Positions 32,425 through 45,100 of a stretch of 64,000 nucleotides of DNA are shown here, piece by piece. Where the stretch lies: NCBI GenBank assembly GCA_002633005.1, contig NMRA01000096.1, forward strand, positions 246,001 through 310,000, written 5' to 3'. The notes beneath the pieces are model-generated. The model saw only the letters and a list, made by a program, of their open reading frames with translations, did not search any database and had not been told where the DNA came from. The translations under genes and the position numbers were made by a program. Source of the stretch: Phoronis australis. Its lineage: Eukaryota > Phoronida > Phoronidae. Each line of letters opens with the position of its first letter. Position 1 is the first letter of the stretch.

Positions 32425-35400
32425 CTGCAATAATAAAAATAGTGACAACAGTTCAAAGTTGTGTGAAAAAGTCCTCTCTAGGCCAAAAGCAATATTTAAA
32501 GACCCATGAAGCGCTAATTAGGTCAAGCCGAAGTCACAGACCTAATAAATAATATTTGTTTTTGGCCAAATTAGAAGTAAGTGGAGAACAAAAACAGTGC
32601 TAGAGTGCAGCATGAAAATGACGATTTCATATTAATCAAATATCATCCTCAGGTTCAACAGTAGACAGAAAACAAACTATTGTAACAGAATGGTTACTTA
32701 ACATCACAACGCATGATACAAGATCTGCCAACAAAAATGTTGACCAAAACTCCAACCTGCATGCTCCAACATTCCTACTGTGTGAAGATATACATTGTTT
32801 GATTCTGAACTCAAATGTTTTAAGTTTCTGTAGCTCGGCAACAGGTATCCCAGCACTGTTCCATTCATATAATACCCTTGGAAAAGGAATGCCAGGAAAA
32901 TAATGCTTGAAAGAAAATATTAAATGAAAGTTTGCTTGTCTGTATTTGGTGATACCGTCAAAAATCCCAACTGGACATAACAGAATTACGCTTGTTGACG
33001 CAGCCAGTTGGGTGATTTGAGGCATCCATTGCAGCTGTAGTTATCAATAATGGTGGCGCAAATGACTGAAATAATTTTTCAACTTCACAGAGACATTACC
33101 TTTTCTCATGTACTGAGCCAAATAAGCAAAGCCCGTAGTTCTCGGGTGCAGCACATGTTCATAAAAAGTCAGATTATTCTTCGCAGCAAACTCGTCACTT
33201 TTTCTTTTAGTCACGGCAGTGAAATCTGTTCCTTCTGGAAACAATAAAACCTGCAGAACAAAAAAAAACATCACTTTATCATAACTCAAGTGCCAACCAA
33301 AGATCGTTATGCAGAAATTCTTGAGCATTAATGACTGTAAGAAATAACTGTAGTTTGCCACGAGCATTAGTTGTTTGCACCAGCAAAATAATGACAGAAA
33401 AACGGCGGGCAATAAAATCACTTTACCTTGTCTTTCTAGAAGTTTATTGTTCAGTTAAATTTTGGAGAAGGTCAGTTAGATTCATTTATCTTTTTTGGTC
33501 AGAATCAATTACAATGACTGTGGAATAATTGGCCAACAATCAGTGCCTATACCTGTACTTTAGTCTTGCTATCTTTGACAAAATCAACAAACTGTTGCAG
33601 GGTCTTTTGGTCAGAGTCCCAGTTTCGGTTGATAAATATGTAACCAGCACATTGCATGGCCCAGCCTGTAAAGTGAATGTCATTTATACTATTTTTAATG
33701 GAGTTACTATCATCAACACTATACAATTATTTGAAGCATTATTATAATTGTTGTTAGTGCTATTATTGTTATTATAACTTAATTTTGCCAGTAACAACAT
33801 GGTTCCCACTCATAACTGTTTTCATTTTCTATGAGTTTTTCAGGATACGACTTTTAAATTCCATGAGTCTTCCATGATGCAATTTTCAAATGTCACGAGT
33901 TTTTCAGGGTGTAATTTTCATTTTTGTAGAGTTTTCCAGGACGTTATTTTCCAATTTCATGATGTATTTTTCTCCCAATTTAAGAAGTTAAATGAATTTA
34001 CAACATACCTGTCCTGAATCTTGGTTTTTCATAATGAATGGGAACTCTGTTCAAGCTCATAAAAACTCGAATGTGAACAGGGGTAACAAATAAAGGGTTC
34101 AAAATTAGTACTATAACCTCTGAACCAGAATGGATACATCACAAACATTCTTAAGCCTGGTCTGCCCGTCACCTGTTGGACACCTCACGTGATGTGGCCA
34201 ACAGGTGACGTGCAGACCAGATTAAAAATGTTTGTAAAATTCGGAAAGTAAGGTTGCTATAAGCCCTCACTTGGTCAAAGAACTCCTGATTTAAACCACT
34301 TACCGATATGAACTGTTCTCAACTCAGATGAGAGTGGTTTCCTTGGCTTTGAAAAAATTGTTGCTTGAGACCATTGCAGGGCCTGGTCACAAGCTGTGCT
34401 ATCAGTTCTTACCAAACCAAAACACTGTCTCAAATTTGACTTAGAAGGAGCAATTTGAAACCAATTTCGTAATGGTAAGTTGTATGCATCGGAAGTTATG
34501 CACACATATAAATAAACGTATGTACATGTATATGTATATATAGCCCATTCAACCACACAGTAAGCAGCTCTATTTTGGTCACTTTCAATAAACTAGGAGA
34601 AGTTCTGAAAGCGTTACACACCCTACAGGCTACAGACAGGGAAGACATGTCATTTTTGCTAAAATTTGCTCAGGAACAGCAAAAATTTCTATTAAAAGTA
34701 AGAACTTACGGATAATTTTCATAAGATCTTAGTGTTGGGGGTGGTCTGGTTTTCATCTGGGTATTCATGAGAACAAAACAACAAAATTCGTCAACTCATT
34801 TTGAAAACTACAGTAGCAATCTACAAATCAACATGTAAGTTAGCTGTCTTCAGGTCAATATATTAGCAAAACCACAAGACCCGTAATTACAAGCCCCGGG
34901 CACTATCAAACCCAGAAATGTTAGTGGAGTTCCCACAACAAAGACTAGAAAATATACAACTGCTTGACAATAGCCACATCCCAAAATACCACAACACCAC
35001 TTCCTTCTTACAGTATTACCTACACTGTTGGATGTCATCCGGCAGGCATATTTTTCGCTGCTGCTGTCATTGATGTGTATGCCGCAATTTTACATCAACA
35101 TTAGTGAGCTATTCATTATTCTAATCCCAATAAAAGTTTCCAGATGCACAGTGAGTTACTGTCAAAGACGAACTGTGAGTAGGGTGTGATGCTCAAAAGT
35201 TGCATTGGATGTTTAATCTTTTTGAAAATTTATGAACCATACTTCCATAAAACAATAGAGTTAAATTCGAGACACGGCCCTTACCTGCCCCGGGAATCCG
35301 TTTGAGGGGTGATTTAAGGATGATCTTCTCTGAGGCTAATGAACTTTGCCTCCATATACATGACCAAAAAAACATCCAATCAAGACGGGTGCGATGATTC

Positions 35401-37496
35401 ATTATAATTATGCTGTTTTCGTTAGCAGATATCTCGTCTCCAGAAAGGACTATCTTCATACCAAAGAAAATCTCCATTAATGCCTAAAACATAAATTGTG
35501 TTGACAAAAGGTAAACAATCAACAAACAAAATGGTCTCACAATACCACAAAATAACAGTAGGGTAAAATTTCACTAGCTTCAAAACAAAAGAAATTTTCG
35601 CAAAGTCACCCTTATCTCTTTCAAGAGCCTCTGATATGGTTAAGAAATCCAACATCTTTTCAAAAACATTTTCTGATGGCACACATGGCACAGAACTTGA
35701 ACATCTTAAAGCATTTATTTGGTGATATGTTTAATGAAAACCTAGAAAACAAAATTTCAATTGACTCCCATTTTATGGCTTTTTATATCCCAAAGTAGTG
35801 AAATTTTAGCACAAACACTCATAAAAGATTATCAATTTCTCAATAGTTTTCATTTTCAAACACAACATTAACATTTTTATAATGGTTTAAATTAGAATTG
35901 GAATCAATATCATAGTGCCAACCTTGCAAAGCAGTCCTTAACACGTTGTGAGAAAATATTTACAATGACTCTTGACATGTGACTCCTTGGTTTACACAAA
36001 CATCAGAGAAACCATGTATTGACAGTAAATTGCGGACAGCGCTTTCCCAATTATACTTATGTCTACCATTTTCATCTAGCCCGTACAACATGTTGCCAGC
36101 GACCCTTGTTTAATATTCCTGTGGCATATTCAGAGAGTTTGTGCAAAGTTTTACATGTTTTCGATGTGCAAACCACAGACTGGCAGTAGAAACTGGCTAC
36201 CACTTAAATGTGATACATCAAAACAGAGTGTGAACATTATGCTTGAGGAATTGTGTCAAGAATGAATATCACTTTTTCTTAGTTTGTTTTTTTTGAAATC
36301 AGGGCTATTTCTAAATGAGAGCTTCTAAACAAGTTCTTCTCTATTTAAATTTCATAGACTGTTAGGTAATTCTGAGTATCTTGCGAAATATGCATACTAC
36401 ACATCTAAAAACGGAAAAGCTTGTGTATTGCTGACTAGTGTGTATAGCACTCCAAAGAATGCGTTGTATTTTGGACTGGTGGCCAAGTGTATAATAAAGA
36501 ATTGCTTTGCCCTGGGAGCAATATTGGTCCTAGCTTTTGTCTTACAAATACTAGCACCACAAAATTCCCATTCAAGGCACTCAGAGTCTATTAACACAAC
36601 TGAAGATGTTCACCCCATAGTGATACTGAACCAAAGTGCGACAATTCTTCATCTATGTACAGTAGTAACACACATGGTGAAAATGTGGAATTTAAAGATG
36701 CTATGTCTCATTAAATTGTGAATATCCAAATGAAATACTAGTTTACAAACCCGGGTCTTCCAGAGTGCCGGAAACCATCCAAGAACCAGTTACCATTACA
36801 ATCTTGTGAAAGTCTCTTTTATTGAGACTATTTTTATGTAAATAAGTATGGTAATATGGCATTGTTAACCTCATACTACAAGGCACAGATTTTACCATTT
36901 GTTAATTTCACTAACAAATAACGATTACATATTTGGAATTTCTAGAGTTTTCTATATGTTCAAACTTGTTTTTGAGTTGTGGTGTTTTCTTAAAAACCAC
37001 ATTTTACTTACAAATTCTTTCCTGATTATATTTGTACACACAGTTCTTCAGGAAGTCACAAGGTGGCGCCTGCTATTAATTTAAATAATCAGTTTTAATG
37101 AGACATAGCATCTTTAACCGTTAAGTTCGTCAACGAAAATAATAGTCATGAAAACTCTACTATCAAGTCGATAACTATCGCCATCAGATGACAAGTAGTA
37201 ACTGATGAGGATTACCAACGGCAACATTGCACTGCGTTCCCGTCCCAAGACCAGTGCCCGTAATCGGGTGTAAGCACAATGAACAAGATTCAAGACTTGA
37301 TCAGGAACTTTGAGAAACTTACTACTGTGTTCATAATCCAAAAGCCAGTCTGTGCATTGATAATTGCGCGAAAAACTTTGGGTGACAAAAATAATAAAGG
37401 TAAGAATGGGAACGTCATGAAAATCACTCCGAAATACGCGGAGAAAAACAGCACGAAGCCAAAGGTTACACCTTTCAAAGTCCCCAGCTGCGACAT
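31958..37496 (-). CDS. LCLAT1: LCLAT1-like lysophospholipid acyltransferase, complete, 5 exons
   Basis: Five exons (37323-37496, 35285-35483, 33553-33665, 33100-33250, 31958-32424) join in frame to 367 residues. The order is an N-terminal membrane helix (about 9-36), the acyltransferase motif NHRTRLD (87-93, the HX4D box), GWAMQCAGYIFINRNW (motif II region), FPEGTD (EGT 168-170), HPRTTGF, and a C-terminal hydrophobic pair at about 304-341. This is the plsC/AGPAT architecture of lysocardiolipin acyltransferase 1 (ALCAT1/AGPAT8), which reacylates lysocardiolipin and lysophosphatidylinositol in ER and mitochondria-associated membranes. The ending PRTTGF..DAVYDVTLGYP is typical of LCLAT1 and AGPAT5. 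Its length is close to the short human isoform. The start ATG at 37496 precedes a helix that aligns with the human N-terminus. Confidence 0.94.
33100..33250 (-). CDS. LCLAT1 exon 4: EGT motif
   Basis: Encodes VLLFPEGTDFTAVTKRKSDE and YEHVLHPRTTGFAYLAQYM, phase 0 to 1, with donor gtaatg. Confidence 0.94.
33553..33665 (-). CDS. LCLAT1 exon 3
   Basis: Encodes GWAMQCAGYIFINRNWDSDQ and FVDFVKDSKTKVQ. The acceptor is ctttacag and the donor gtatag. Confidence 0.9.
34141..34235. repeat. 95-bp palindrome in an LCLAT1 intron
   Basis: The left arm starts acaaacattcttaagcctgg and the right arm ends in its reverse complement (ccagattaaaaatgtttgt). The arms are about 39 bases with three to four mismatches and about 17 bases between them. 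It is probably a small foldback element. Confidence 0.85.
35285..35483 (-). CDS. LCLAT1 exon 2: HX4D box
   Basis: Phase 0 to 1. It encodes ALMEIFFGMKIVLSGDE and the catalytic IIIMNHRTRLDWMFFW, ending KRIPGA before gtaagg. Confidence 0.94.
36692..37117. mobile_element. MITE with TTAA-type ends in LCLAT1 intron 1
   Basis: Perfect inverted termini: ttaaagatgctatgtctcat on the left and atgagacatagcatctttaa on the right, about 23 bases each, bounding 426 bp with no ORF. TTAA is part of the outer termini. The termini differ from those of the 17007/21986 family. Confidence 0.8.
37323..37496 (-). CDS. LCLAT1 exon 1
   Basis: Fifty-eight codons from ATG to a gtaagt donor. It encodes the first membrane helix (FGFVLFFSAYFGVIFMTFPF) and FLPLLFLSPKVFRAIINAQT. 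Confidence 0.9.
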
Positions 37497-38547
37497 TGCT
37501 GCGCAAAACTAACGATCCTAACTTTAAAACCGCAACACAACACAATGTCTTAAAATTCAACAATCGAGCTAAAAAGAGTTTCGGAGTGTCCGTAAATTTT
37601 CCGTCGCAGCATAGACTAAAGTTGTCTATAGTCTATGATTGCAGCCATTATTTCCGGTAATTCTGTATGTTGCGACGCGTAGCGGTCACTTTGAGAACCA
37701 CAAAGTGCGTTTGGCCAGGCGGACGGAGCCCGGTCGACACAGGCACCGAGACGAAAGAATAAAAACAGCACAATGGAAAATATCATCGTGGCACCCAAAA
37801 CACCTATGTCATATCATTTAGGGTTTTCCTTAACGACCGCCCGTTGCAAACTGTGTGCATATAGGATCCGCTGATCAGTCGGCCGAGTGAGTCTGCTCCC
37901 TGCAGGTGTCTGAAACGAAACGCATTTTGGGAATTTAAACTATTGGGATAGACTTATTCCAAAGTTATCAGCTCTAAATCAAAACTTTTAAATTACAACA
38001 TCCATATTTTGTAAGAATCGCTAATTCTTGCCGTTGTCCAGTGCTTTGTGTAATTTAACTGAGCCAGCAGTGCAAGATTCTGCGATCCGGTAGCCTGCCT
38101 GGGGTTCGGCCGGCCGGCGATTCCGCGCTGAGCAAATGCTGTTTTCCGCACTCCGACGCTGATACAGTTACTTAATGCAAAGTGTCAGAAAAAATTGTAA
38201 TTATTATCACAAGTTACCCAAGGGGCATTTCGTCAGTCAATGTTGAAAAGAAGTGTTGTCAGTGCCAAGGTTTCGAAAAACATACCACAGCCATTCGATC
38301 ATAGACTTGGCCCGGCCGGAATGAGTCGCTAACACAAATCACAGGCAAGGCACTATTTTCGCAACTTCTTTGTTGGTCAATGCTAAAAAACTCAAGTTTT
38401 ATGGAGTCGCTAATGGTTTTGAGTTCTTCATTTAATGGAAACCAGACCTATCTTGATAGACTTAACAAAGATCATCAATAATTGAAAGTGAGTGTTCATG
38501 GGTGTTTGCGTATCATGATAATGTATGTAGGCCTATGTATGATATAT
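37497..38547. other. LCLAT1 upstream region
   Basis: Promoter side of LCLAT1, with no further coding exon seen. A GC-rich patch lies at 38080-38160. The LINE at 38548 begins about 1.05 kb upstream of the LCLAT1 start codon. Confidence 0.5.
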
Positions 38548-38676
38548 GATATTTTTTTTTTTATTGGTATACAGAACAGAAATACAGATATGTAAGATAA
38601 AAAAAACAAGCCATTCTCACCCTTAACATACACGCCACACGCACCCGCCCCCCAACTTACTCTTAGTAGGATGTTG

Positions 38677-40904
38677 TCAGGCAAAAGTTATGGTTAACCA
38701 GTTTCTCCAGGTTGCATGATATTCACCTAAATTACCATTATTTAATAAAATCCTTCTTTGAATATAAAATTCTCTTTCTAATATCTTAAGGAACTGACAG
38801 AATCTGGGGATTATTTTTTTACACCTCGATAGGTAAATAAAATGTTTTAATTGCAAGAGTATCCAATTTAAAACTTTATTTTCATTACTTATGGGCATCC
38901 CAAAAAACATTGTTTTTTGTCAATAACCATATTTATACCTTTTACCAACAACACCCAACTGCGTAATTCTCCTATCAATGTTTTTATATTATTGCATTCG
39001 AAAAAGATGTGATCTACTGTTTCACTTTTTGAATGGCAGAAAGTACATACATCAGAGTCCACCAGGTTAATTTTTCTAAGAAAAGAGTTTGTTACAAGTA
39101 TTCTATGTAATAGTTTAAACTGCAGTGTACATAACTTGAAATCATAAGTAGTTTTAAAAGACAGTGAATATAATTTTTTCCAGTCATCACTTCGAAAGTT
39201 ATAACCTTCTTTTTGAAATTTTTTTTGGGCAATAGGCAAAATGTTGTTGTGGCAGACACTTTCATATATCATTTTACATATTGATGTGCAGTTTGAAAAA
39301 TTACNTTTAGCCTTATCTGGCTTTGGAATTAAAGTTAGGACCCCAGTTTTTTGTGTGTTTGACAATTCACTTTTTTCATAGCTTTCATTTATGTGTCTTA
39401 AAACAAAATAGTCTAAATCTTTCCAGAAAAACTTGAAGAATTCATTTGTGAAACCATCTGACCCGGGGCTTTTTTCATTTTTTGAATTTTTCAATACAGT
39501 CCAGAGTTCATCATATGTTATGTGTCCCTCAAGCTCCATAGCTAAATTATCTGGAAGCTTATTTGAAACAATAAGATTCTCTATTTTACTTTTTTCAATA
39601 GAACTGTTGTCAGAATAAAGTTTTTCGTAAAATTTCGCGGCCACGTCTAGTATCTTTTCTTGATTTGTAATTATTTCTCCATTTTCCAATTCTATTTCAT
39701 ACATAAGTTTGTTATAAAAATGTCTCGATTCTAAGCTACAAAAATATTTTGTTGGGCGTTCCCCCTCCTCTATCCATTTTGCCCTGGATCTGACGTAATA
39801 CCCTTTCAATTTCTCTGACCTTATCTCTAGAAGAGCACTCTTTTTCCTTTCCAAATCTTCAAAAGTTCTATCATCAACACATTGTTCTAAATTCTCTATT
39901 TCCTTCTCTAACTTATGCTCTTGACTATCTAATTTTTTCTTTTTTTGAATCGAGTAAAAAATAGTATTTTTTCTTATTTCCATTAACAGTACATCCAAAA
40001 ATAGTTGATCATTTATAACAAACTGAATCACACTGTTCGAAATATTTTGAAGTTTGTCTAAATGGTATACCGGGACGGCATATTGCTTTTTAACATCAGT
40101 TATTGTATCTTGAACGATGTCAACATATTCCCTGTCATTCAAAAGTGAATTGTTAAATTTCCAGAGTCCTTTACCTCTAATAATTTCTCTAAATTTTAGG
40201 CTTAACAAGACCCCAGAATGATCTGATCTATAACTTGGAGCTATAGAAATTTTTTCGACAGAATGCATCAAAGTTTTGGAAACCAAAAAAAAGTCAAGCC
40301 TAGCCTGCTTAATTGGATTTTTTCTTCGCCAAGTGAATCTTCTCTTTGACGGAAAAAATTCTCGAAAGGGATCACAGACATCAAACGTATTAATTATTCC
40401 CTTAAGAAATTTTGTAGCGTTTGGATTATTGCAAGATCTATAATTGCAAGTATCCAGTTCTTGACTCAGAACTAAATTAAAATCTCCACATAAAATAAAC
40501 TTATCGGCATTCATTTCTTCAATTATTGAAAATATATTACTATAAAAATTCGGATTATCAGTATTTGGACCGTACAAATTTACAAGGATGATCCTCTCTC
40601 CATCCATAATTAGTTCTATAATAACATAATTTCCCGTAGGATCCTTTCTCACATTTTGAACAGTGAACTCAAAGTTATTATTAAATAGAATAGCTACTCC
40701 TCTTGAATTAGTCTTGTAAGAGCTGAAATAACAAGTGTAACCCCACTGAGATTCAATGTACGGCTCCAAATCACAAGCAAAGTGAGTGTCTTGTAGACAA
40801 TATATGTTAAATGCTTTACTTTTTATGTAATTAAAGACATCTCTTCTTTTTTCTGGGGTTCCTAAACCCTGGCAATTAACTGAAAAGATATTTATTCCAA
40901 TCAT
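38677..40904 (-). pseudogene. LINE ORF2: endonuclease and C-terminal domain, RT gap and frameshift
   Basis: MIGINIFSVNCQGLG opens an exonuclease-endonuclease-phosphatase domain: QDTHF, NLYGPN, CGDFNLVL, RLDFFLVS, SDHSG. A linker with WIEEGERPTKYFCSLE follows, then RT motifs 0-1 (SPGSDGFTNEFFKFFW, LTLIPKPDKAK). At the ambiguous base 39305 the text jumps to a C-terminal DWKKLYSLSF..LLHRIL..CTFCHSKSETVDHIFFEC region. RT motifs 2 to 7, with the YxDD catalytic box, are absent. A one-base shift near 38900 moves the last 75 codons (GMPISNENKVLNWILLQ) to another frame. Confidence 0.88.
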
Positions 40905-41190
40905 AGTAGAAAAATAGAAACTACTTTTACAATAGAAATTTTGAGATCACATAAAGTATTACAAAAGCTTAACGGGTAGGCAGGTGGGACCGGGTATACA
41001 TTCACACACACACACTCACAATCAAAGCATAAATCAAAAAAACGAATAAACAAAACAGAAGACATCATGAACAAATAAACTGACTAGTGAACTGTGGCCT
41101 CCTTCCTGTTCATAATGGCACCAGGGTATTTGCAACCAACTCAAATAGTTTACAAAAAGACAGTTCCAATGTGCCACACAGATATCTCCA

Positions 41191-42032
41191 CTAATGAATA
41201 TCTTGGATAAACTCCATATCTTTAACTTGATGTACCTTATCCGACCAGTCTCTCAGATATATCTTCCCGTCGTAGGTCCAGTAGCCTTTCACTCTTCCCC
41301 TCGCACCAAGATCTCTTACCGCTTTGAATAGTTTTGCCCTTCGCTTGGTAAGACTCTCGTTGACATAAACGCCCGCATCAACATCTTTCAGGGACTTACA
41401 TAGACGAAAGAAATTTGAACGAGCATTGTAAGTGGTAAACTTAACCACAATAGGACGGCATTGTTGATGAGTTGACTGACTATTATGCTTGAGTGAAGCG
41501 CGTCCTATTCTGTGGCTTCTACTGATATCGGCTTCATTTGTATTGGCGCCCATTTTCTTAGCCAATTCTAACACAATTTTATCAGTTGATTCTCCCTCTG
41601 TCTCCTTTTTACCAGCAATAACTAGAACATTTCTCTTGCTATACTGTTGCTGCTTATCACATTCTTCTTGTAAGCGACAATATCAGAATCATACTTTTGC
41701 CTCAAATCAGACAATTCTTGCCTTATCGCTGTTATTTCCTGGTCTTTTTCTTTCAACTTTTCCCCAAACTGAATTTCTAAACCTGCAGAAAGTTCATTCA
41801 ACTTTTCATCTAGCCAACCTTGAAACATATTCTTAAATGTAACAATAACTTCTGGATCCATAAGTGCAGCTTTAAACTCGTCTTTTAGACTTACTTCGTG
41901 ACGGCTCGATTTGCCGGCCATGCTTGCAACAGTTTCGTCCAAAGTGGCCTGCTTCGTGCTCTTTCTCAACTCCTCGCTGTTTTTACTAGCTTGTCTCTTT
42001 TTCTGCGAATTTGGTGCTGGCTTATCACTCAT
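41191..42032 (-). pseudogene. LINE ORF1 (RNA-binding protein), one frameshift
   Basis: It starts at the ATG at 42030-42032 (MSDKPAPNSQKKRQ), runs through a coiled coil to about 41690, then shifts one frame and continues NVLVIAGKKETEGESTDKIV, DISRSHRIG, RPIVVKFTTYNARSNFFRL and YVNESLTKRRAKLFKAVRDL to the stop at 41191. Coiled coil plus an RRM-like SHRIG/IVVKF region is the plan of Tx1-type ORF1 nucleic-acid chaperones. Only the single shift prevents a full-length product. Confidence 0.8.
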
Positions 42033-42143
42033 ATTGACAGGAGACACGCTTAAATTACTGGAGATACTTAAAAATATTGAAAAAATACGGAGAGCACTGT
42101 TCAGTCAACTGCACACTAGTCCGCCATGATGAAACCCTCTCTA

Positions 42144-45100
42144 TATGATATATTTGATAAATACCCAAGTGCACTCACAGCTAGCTAGATCCCTAAGAGA
42201 AATGCTACTATGGCAAAAAATAATTGTTATATAGATGCTAGATTTTTTTAAAAGCCTAAACTATTGAGGTACTCAGTCTTAAGTTTCTGGAATGCCATAT
42301 TAGAAAGGTATGCGAAGTATTTGTTGAAAAACACTTTATCTTGAATTAATTTGTTCCAAGCGTTGTCTCCTTTATTTCCCAGACAATTGTTTTGCTTTCC
42401 TTCGACTCAGTATTCATAAGAACGTTGACAATATTGTTACTTTGCATCTTTTTTACAATACTGGAGTACCCATCCTCTTCACAACTCACGTCGAAAACGA
42501 AAAATTCATGGATGACTTGCTCGATAACTGGCACGACCCATTTATTACACAATTCGTCATCACCATCATCTTCTGAAGAGGCAATGGATAGCGTGTCCTC
42601 TAAGGCTAAAGACCGGCTTGATTGTTCCTTTCTTCACACACGATCTCGATACCGTTAGGGGCGGTATTGGGAGTACGCCAGAGTCTGTTTGGCATCTTTA
42701 TTATGATCCGTAGGGGGCGTTTCATGCCGTTGGCTTTTCAACGGCGGACTGTCATCTCCAGGTACTTTGTTAGCCCCAAACCTCACAGACATTTCAGTCA
42801 ACAGGACTTACTCATTTACAGCAAGTTCTTTGACGGCCGCATCGTTGGGAGGGGCGATGATATAAAGACTGTGCCCGTGACATCCACTATTGTTTTGTTT
42901 TTAACATATATTACAGGATTGGGTGTCGTAGTGGATGTCCTCTTCCAAATATGCAGCCTTTGTGGAGCGATTGATTATGTTAAGCAGGACCTCGACTCCA
43001 AAATCGCTGTTCCCGTTGTCAGTGCGGAAAGAAATTTTAATTTTCACGTTTTCTTCCATTACCGGCGATGCGTAGAGCTGGCTTGAGGGTTCCGCTCTCT
43101 GTACCTGTATCATTTCTTGACATCGGTAATGGGCGGTTCTTTTGGGAGTACGGCTCGGACGGGAATAGCCTGCAGCAATCAATTCATTTGAAGTGATGAT
43201 CCATAATCAGAATGCCACTGATCTTGTTTGGACGTTCTTTGATTCAATCAGAGCGAGCAGAGACTGTTGGGCATCTCAAGTTGAGCCGTTGGCCGGTGGG
43301 ATCGTTTCATGCCGTTAGCCCTTTTACGGCTGGAACCCCATGTGCTTCGTTAGTCCTAAACGTCGCACACCTTTCAGGTCCTCATTAAACGTAGATTGAA
43401 ACCAAAGGAAGAAAAACAATTATGAAAAACGTGGAACCAGTAGGCTTGCCACATGACGAACCGACGACCCCATTGTCGTCGTCGCAATCTAGTCGACTGC
43501 GTTATAGAACTAGAGAGCTGCATGTTTGGCGAGTGCGCGCGTGACCCTTTGGTAAAAAATTACAAAGTAGCTATGCGGTACTTTTACGATAAGTAGGCCT
43601 AGGGGCTTACCGTAAAATTCCGCGTACCCTAAAGCCTCTGAAAGCCAATCAGACTGTGTCAAAACTTACGACTAATAGACTGGCTTTTATTAAAATTTAA
43701 AAACCCGGTCCCCATTTAAAGTTTAGCGAATAAGAGCCCATGGACACGTACAGAATTTTTAGTATATGAGACAAGTTTTTTCTTGTGTTTTCTGCCAATC
43801 AACGTGAACTTGGGTTCGTATGACAACTTTTTCCCCGACTATACAAATTGCAGAAGTTCGTCACCGTTCGCCGCCGATTTTCTAATCCTCCATTTTAAAT
43901 GTCTTTCTTGTATGTGTAGGCCAGAGTTTCCAATGGATGCTCCACTTCCCGAACTTTGCCTTGTTTTACCGGATTTTTTTCATCTTGCTCGATTCTGGGG
44001 TATTGTCCTCTACCCACCAAGTTATCGCCTACGAGTCCATAAACGCTCAAAATTAATAAAACATTGATTGGCTAAATCTGCGAACTTATGTAAGGCCATG
44101 TTAAAACTTCTCCAAGAAATGGTATGGACAAATAATAAAACCAAACAGCCCCGCCGTGTTCCAAAGTTCCACTGTAGGATTTAGAACGACACATGGGTCC
44201 CAACCGTAAATTTCCGAAGAAAAATGATCACGTAAATCCTAAAATTAATATATCGGCGACGCTTTCTTTATTCTTTTTGGTCGCGTTTCTAGGTGGTACC
44301 GGAGCTCCTAGTCCCCCTTCCTTAACCTGCCTGTGGTTTCGAACATGGTCTTCGCCAGAGGAATGCGTTTCCAAGATCCTGGGAGAAAATAAAACTTGCC
44401 AGGCTCCAGAAAACGCTATAGCGTTCTTATGAACCGAATTTTAAGGTTTCCCTTTTAATAATATTATTTTTCGCTCTTTTGGATCAATTATGACTTTACG
44501 CAAGCACTTGGATTTTGGCAAACACGAAATAAAGCGGTAGACTCACTGAATGATTGCAAGCTTCTGGAATACTCGGCGGGAATCTTGTGGAATGGTTTGT
44601 TTCCTTTAGATATGTCTGTGCTTTTGCCTGCAACAAGGATCTACCTTCCATCATATTAGCTGTTCTATGTTGTTTAATCGAAATTAAACGATTTGAATAG
44701 AATGTGGTTCTTTGAATAACATAGTTATGATTTTATTCATCGACAATAGGCAATTTGGATCGTTCTAGACCAGGGATTCTGTACGTCACAGAATTAGAAC
44801 AAACTCTCTCTGCAGATTTTGTTTGTTTCTAAGGTACATGCAAATATTAGCGTACACGATGGCCTTGTGCGTAAGATGTGATGTTTGAGCGTATGATTCT
44901 ATGGTACCCCTGAATACTCAAACATTGTGAATGAAAGACAAACAAGCCCAACAGCTGACCATAGCTACGTAAATAACAAGATAATTTTGACTTCTCATTT
45001 GACATCATCAGTTCCCAATGATCTCAAACATTTTATCGGCCAAATTCATTAGGTCCGTATGTATTAATCTAATTCTGGGATTGTCCTTGCAACGTTAGGA

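Larger units (their letters stand above)
38548..42143 (-). mobile_element. Tx1/L1-like non-LTR retrotransposon (LINE), RT core missing
   Basis: A minus-strand element with ORF1, ORF2 and an A-rich 3' tail (plus-strand T run at 38552-38562, with CCAATAAA just before it in element orientation). It appears flanked by a 10-bp duplication tatgatatat (38538-38547 and 42144-42153), which sets the limits I give. ORF2 has an endonuclease start (FSVNCQGLGTPEKRRDVFNY), then GDFNLVL, LDFFLVS and SDHSGVL, as in L1-Tx1 elements. It is within reach of recent activity: only two small frameshifts, plus a large internal RT gap located at an N. Confidence 0.9.

Noticed and set aside
42622-43086. Plus-strand 154-codon open frame
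   Set aside because: The length is notable, but I see no domain, and the opposite strand looks at least as protein-like, so I kept it only as an unexplained region.
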